DNA from: Aquila chrysaetos chrysaetos
Taxonomy: Eukaryota > Chordata > Aves > Accipitriformes > Accipitridae
Direction of reading: 5' to 3'
DNA length: 64,000 bases
NCBI RefSeq assembly: GCF_900496995.4
Contig: NC_044012.1
Span: 23,040,759 to 23,104,758, forward strand
Shown: one piece after another, positions 58,701 through 64,000 of the stretch
Position numbering within the stretch: position 1 is the stretch's first letter
Layout: the number at the start of each line of letters is the position of its first letter
Position numbers and translations under genes: made by a program
Notes under the pieces: model-generated
Told to the model about the DNA's origin: nothing
What the model saw: the letters and a program-made list of their open reading frames with translations, nothing else
Databases searched by the model: none

Positions 58701-58976
58701 AGCTAAACTTGCAACCAGTACTTTGATACTCAAAGTACTGAGAACTCTCTGTTTCCTTTTGCTTTCATAAAAGCTGAGTGCACTTACCACTCAGGAGTAT
58801 ATGTCTCTTTTTTTCTTGCAGGGTAGGATCTTAAGATAATGGCAATCTTTACAGCCACATCAGTCAGCTAGGCAGTCAGTACGCTACCAGCCATGACAGC
58901 TTTTCACTTACCTGACAAAAGCAGGGTCTCCGACTACAAGATCCCACATTTGGAAACTGAAAGGTGTCTGTTCCAT
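37462..58976 (-). CDS. TSNAXIP1: TSNAXIP1, translin-associated factor X-interacting protein 1 (gene span, spliced)
   Basis: Sixteen minus-strand coding exons join without a break into 756 codons: 58976-58912, 57870-57672, 55243-55140, 53862-53739, 52266-52173, 47958-47762, 47088-46953, 46156-45987, 44554-44395, 44110-43980, 42680-42552, 41061-40900, 40037-39928, 39082-38959, 38642-38536, 37720-37462. Residues about 140-430 are largely coiled coil and include the conserved PYREIFEFFIDNFKTYKPLL segment of the family N-terminal domain. The second half contains SGQLVDVLLEEIG, FLSYLQKKYGDA and REAFPLKRKESIQELVD, each aligning with human TSNAXIP1. The family protein binds translin-associated factor X, is enriched in testis and ciliated cells, and is tied to spermatogenesis and sperm motility. 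Exons 1-2 extend the N-terminus beyond the human MGGHLSPWPTYTSGQ start as I recall it. One intron has a GC donor. The gene is divergent from RANBP10 and convergent with CENPT. Confidence 0.93.
38536..38642 (-). CDS. TSNAXIP1: TSNAXIP1 exon 15
   Basis: Encodes DEEGNTEPFVAKLRSQYVRE KQEYLKQLKSKLGDV, aligning with human DEEGQSEPFVQKLWEQYMDEKDEYLQQL. Donor AT/GTAAGT. Confidence 0.97.
38959..39082 (-). CDS. TSNAXIP1: TSNAXIP1 exon 14
   Basis: Encodes LALREAFPLKRKESIQELVD ASRYKLDSTEDLIDYISLFK E. Human: FPLKTEEQIQELMEAGG and NYRSLFMEDEEG. Donor GAA/GTAAGC. Confidence 0.96.
39928..40037 (-). CDS. TSNAXIP1: TSNAXIP1 exon 13, ends at a GC donor
   Basis: Encodes VGEQQYHGQNQLISNLQKEL AACDSSNSGSLSSKQF, followed by donor TTCAG/GCAAGA. 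With GC as donor the join reads GSLSSKQFSLALREAFPL, collinear with human GLLTMEQFNTVLKSTFPL, so the non-canonical donor is well supported. Confidence 0.92.
40365..40399 (+). repeat. G-run cluster
   Basis: Three G runs of 12, 8 and 10 bases separated by TGT, inside the TSNAXIP1 intron between exons 12 and 13. Strong G-quadruplex potential on the plus strand (C-rich on the TSNAXIP1 sense strand). Confidence 0.85.
40900..41061 (-). CDS. TSNAXIP1: TSNAXIP1 exon 12
   Basis: Encodes TGKRSSLPEFFLSYLQKKYG DAAAMEWSYTLYENMRLCRS and on to YNILTGK. Human: FPDFFFNFLEHRFGPSDAMAWAYTIFEN. Exactly 54 codons, phase 0 both sides. Confidence 0.97.
42552..42680 (-). CDS. TSNAXIP1: TSNAXIP1 exon 11
   Basis: Encodes GKGDKVPVYLRHEGEVKNKK LTKKDVVSILKDVWKEKIAL EQQ. 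Human: LVENKKPSKKDVVNLLKDAWKE. Acceptor ATTACTTAG, donor CAG/GTTTGT. Confidence 0.96.
43980..44110 (-). CDS. TSNAXIP1: TSNAXIP1 exon 10
   Basis: Encodes VIPGGADRWGCLAEGKSSGQ LVDVLLEEIGTGVLKEINVF PGW. Human: VVAGGPERWQMLAEGKNSDQLVDVLLEEIG. Acceptor TTGCTTTTGCAG, donor TGG/GTATGT. Confidence 0.97.
44395..44554 (-). CDS. TSNAXIP1: TSNAXIP1 exon 9
   Basis: Encodes MKTLQKDFDQLHKEYETLLE IHRETAEERDNF and on to TPRPNWPKCS, matching human STPRPDWTKC. The donor TCAG/GTGCCA is weak; phase into exon 10 is exact. Confidence 0.93.
45673..45810. mobile_element. Possible hAT-type DNA transposon remnant
   Basis: CAGTAGTTCCCAAGCTGTAA TCTGTGGGC resembles the terminal wording of old hAT elements (CAGTGGTTCTCAAACTGTGG type). 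The other end is unclear. Confidence 0.25.
45987..46156 (-). CDS. TSNAXIP1: TSNAXIP1 exon 8, coiled coil
   Basis: Encodes DIKGEDVVKLTLALKVARQD LTKAQVKLNTM then DVVPRRDFESLEKKYSDLLQ E. Human: DPVKLTLALKMTRQDLTRTQ and VVPRRDFEMQEK. Acceptor TGTTTAAAG, donor GAG/GTGAGC. Confidence 0.95.
46953..47088 (-). CDS. TSNAXIP1: TSNAXIP1 exon 7, coiled coil
   Basis: Encodes VEHLQTSVAEEYARYLNEYS ARKLLLAKLNDMHNEQLDM. It matches the human AEEYLHYLSERDACKILIADLN region. Acceptor TTTCCTGCAG, donor CAAG/GTAGAG. Confidence 0.95.
47762..47958 (-). CDS. TSNAXIP1: TSNAXIP1 exon 6, coiled coil
   Basis: Encodes AHQKKTICALEPLKAMVTTV SEECTRQILALQ and a lysine/glutamate-rich heptad stretch to NSLQTQ. Human: AHQREKIRALEPLKAKLVTV. 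Donor CAG/GTAGAT. Confidence 0.96.
51139..51157 (+). repeat. Poly-A tract
   Basis: About 18 consecutive A in a TSNAXIP1 intron; no element body is recognised beside it. Confidence 0.7.
52173..52266 (-). CDS. TSNAXIP1: TSNAXIP1 exon 5, family core
   Basis: Encodes PYREIFEFFIDNFKTYKPLL SAIKNEYEVTL, nearly identical to the human segment. Acceptor TTCTTTCAG, donor TTGG/GTAAGC. Confidence 0.97.
53482..53577. repeat. 16-base minisatellite
   Basis: Four tandem copies of CCCAACAACATATAAA (53482-53545; the first has one difference), followed by a broken fifth and a further partial copy. In the TSNAXIP1 intron between exons 3 and 4, 80 bases before exon 4 on the plus axis. Confidence 0.9.
53739..53862 (-). 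CDS. TSNAXIP1: TSNAXIP1 exon 4
   Basis: Encodes NKQALLTVPKPRYLEQLESY LRKELQSLDL and ends QELKLQ. Human has AKPQYLEELENYLRKELLLLDL. The donor CAG/GTCTGA is weak but gives exact continuation into PYREIF. Confidence 0.94.
53990..54007 (+). repeat. Poly-T tract
   Basis: About 18 consecutive T (poly-A on the TSNAXIP1 sense strand), intronic. Confidence 0.7.
54381..54870. mobile_element. Long inverted-repeat element
   Basis: Arms of about 90 bases (54381-54470 and 54781-54870) are imperfect inverted copies. The core GAGTGCACCAACAGGCTCTG at 54406 recurs exactly inverted at 54848, extending to 23 identical bases, and TTTGGGTGCC/GGCACCCAAG pair further in. The loop of about 310 bases has no open frame. 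It could be a foldback or non-autonomous DNA transposon, or a local inverted duplication. Confidence 0.6.
55140..55243 (-). CDS. TSNAXIP1: TSNAXIP1 exon 3
   Basis: Acceptor CAATCTTTTCAG, donor CTAG/GTAAGC. Encodes LSARGHWSTWPAFASGQTVL KNHKPCC, aligning with the human start region GGHLSPWPTYTSGQTILQNRKPC. Confidence 0.9.
57672..57870 (-). CDS. TSNAXIP1: TSNAXIP1 exon 2, N-terminal extension
   Basis: Acceptor CCTCCCCTTTCAG, donor CTTAAG/GTATAA. The exon is open for 66 codons with one base in and phase 0 out. It begins SAELLPHFIELQPFYTPGWE and ends KRMVRDFDLLK. It is aromatic- and proline-rich rather than coiled coil. The phase match on both sides supports it; homology is not known to me. Confidence 0.7.
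58912..58976 (-). CDS. TSNAXIP1: TSNAXIP1 exon 1 (start codon)
   Basis: ATG in a near-perfect context (GTCACCATGG) starts MEQTPFSFQMWDLVVGDPAF. The exon ends at a consensus donor GTCAG/GTAAGT, leaving two bases that fit exon 2. No homologue of this segment is recalled, so assignment rests on splice phase and signals. Confidence 0.72.
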
Positions 58977-60179
58977 GGTGACCACATTAAGTGAAAAAAA
59001 GAAGCACCTGTGACTTTTCCCATGAGCAAAAATGAATGTTACTTGGACTGTGGTACGGACGGCCTGGATTTGTAACTGATGGCTTTTTCAGCATTGCGGA
59101 AGCTAGCAAAATTGAAGCAAGGAAAACTTGCTTGTTTGATGAAAGGTACTTCCTATGAGTGTAAAACATGCAATTTCAATATAATCAAAGTTGCTTTTCC
59201 TATATGTAAATTTTCTTGAATGGATGTAGACATTGCTGTGCATATTGGAGCTCTCAAACAAAAAAGGCAGTGATAGCATGCTTTGAGACTACCTGCATCA
59301 TACAACTCTGAGATCTGAAGACAAAAACCTATCTGTGGGTATAAATTAGGCCTTCATTGTGCCGGAGGGAGGCTGAAGACATACAGAGAAAAGCAGGCTT
59401 GGCCACGAACAGTCCAGAATTTTCCTTTTGAGGCAGCCCAGGCACACGTCAGTGCCTCCACCAGGCCTTAATTACCCGGACCAGCCTCAGCCAAGACCCT
59501 CACCCATGCACCCTCTTGCCAGTTGGTTCAGGAGCTCCATTTAAGCTCAGGCCTGGGCCTTCACCCCCTGCCTGAGCTACTCTGTAGTTGTAACTGTCTT
59601 CAACCCTCTCTCCTGGATGTGCCTTGGACCTATGCTGTAGCCTTGTCTCCAGTCCTGTCTCTGAGCTGCTCACTTGGGACCCAATTCATCACTTGTCCTC
59701 GTCTAGGACTAGAGGTAAGGGCTGTTGGGGAGGGCCTTGCCTGGGCTGCAGTCACCTTTGGCAGCCATCTCACCCTCCCTCGGGGAGCAGCCCTGTGCTC
59801 TCAGAAGGCGAGGAAAGGACGGCCAGCAGAACAAAGACCCATGTGCTAGAAGACACCGTCTCCTTCCAGGAAAGGAAAAGAACGGAGACATCTCTGCTTT
59901 TATAACTATTCTGAACTATTCAGACTAACTCTGACTAACTAGAACAAGGTATCGATGGTAGAGGCGGATGCTTTGATAAAGGAATGGTATGGAAAACAAC
60001 TAGTAAGGAGAGGCACTGCTTTCCAAACGATAAACTATAGCTAACTATAAACAGTAACAATGGCAAAGTAAATGCTACAGGAGTCACTCAATGAGTTCCT
60101 CGCTCTGCCGTGAGTGAGCGTGGCCCTTGCAACCGAAACGCTGCGTCCTGAAGCCCCACGAGCAGTTCTTGAAAGCCTT
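58977..60179. other. Interval upstream of the TSNAXIP1 start codon
   Basis: No coding exon or named repeat is seen. It may include the TSNAXIP1 5'UTR or an intron toward the CpG island at 60180-61650. Confidence 0.45.
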
Positions 60180-60551
60180 CCCCGCTGTTTATTTACACTT
60201 CCAGACAGGCTGGTGTGCTGAGCCGTGTCCCGCCGCCCCCGCTCTGCTGACGCCGGCTCTCGGCGGGCGGGGCGGGGTGACAGCGCCCGCGGCCTCCCAG
60301 CCGGTACGTGTGGCAGGGCCGGGGAGGCACCGCAGCCCCGCGGGAAGGGCTGGGCTCTGCTCGGCTCTCCCTGCCGGGCCCGCACCCCGGTACCTCCCTC
60401 CCTCCCTCCGGGCCGGCCCTTACCCGCCCGGCGGAGCGCGGCGCGCCGCCATGGCCCGCACCGCCCGCGATGTTTACACCCGTCGCCATGGAGACGCCCC
60501 TCCCCCCAGGACCTCATCGCGTGCCGCCATAGCTGACCCGGCAGTGCCTGA

Positions 60552-64000
<3,449 letters not shown>

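Overview
The window is vertebrate nuclear DNA, almost certainly from a bird. Genes are split into many short exons with GT-AG introns. Promoters lie in CpG islands. The recognisable interspersed repeats are CR1 LINE tails, whose left ends carry the inverted form of the avian CR1 3' terminal repeat. Gene order and orientation match the mammalian 16q22.1 block NUTF2-THAP11-CENPT-TSNAXIP1-RANBP10, read here in reverse.

Layout. (1) 1-4100: a CpG island near 2700-4000 with a probable minus-strand first exon ending at 3457. By synteny this should be NUTF2, but no NUTF2 coding exon is visible. (2) 4100-10600: no gene seen. The right part is probably the minus-strand 3'UTR of THAP11. (3) 11066-11815, minus: THAP11, an intact single-exon gene whose central tract is alanine-rich. 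(4) 11816-12179: a compact bidirectional CpG promoter with three same-strand copies of the ZNF143/THAP11-type ACTAC...CCCA...GC motif and a TCTCGCGAGA palindrome. (5) 12180-32344, plus: CENPT, with 14 coding exons recovered (the first uncertain) and one further phase-compatible exon at 21246-21453 broken by a single-base indel. The last exon has a two-base repeat that truncates the C-terminus. (6) 32650-37430: intergenic, containing an LTR-like repeat. (7) 37462-58976, minus: TSNAXIP1, 16 coding exons and 756 codons in one continuous splice phase, including two 5' exons that extend the N-terminus. (8) 60180-61650: a CpG island promoter with more ZNF143/THAP11-type sites. (9) From 61056, plus: RANBP10 exons 1 and 2; the gene runs off the right edge.

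The genes have unrelated core jobs: transcription control (THAP11), inner kinetochore (CENPT), male germ cell/ciliary biology (TSNAXIP1) and Ran/CTLH-complex scaffolding (RANBP10). What links them is arrangement. There are two head-to-head promoter regions (THAP11/CENPT and TSNAXIP1/RANBP10), one tail-to-tail pair (CENPT/TSNAXIP1), and a shared ZNF143/THAP11-type promoter motif in all three CpG islands. The last point suggests THAP11 may regulate itself and its neighbours.

The most notable observations are the motif cluster in THAP11's own promoter, two independent frame breaks in CENPT (an A-run indel in an internal exon and a GT repeat in the last exon), the N-terminal TSNAXIP1 exons, a GC-AG intron in TSNAXIP1, and two inverted-repeat elements.
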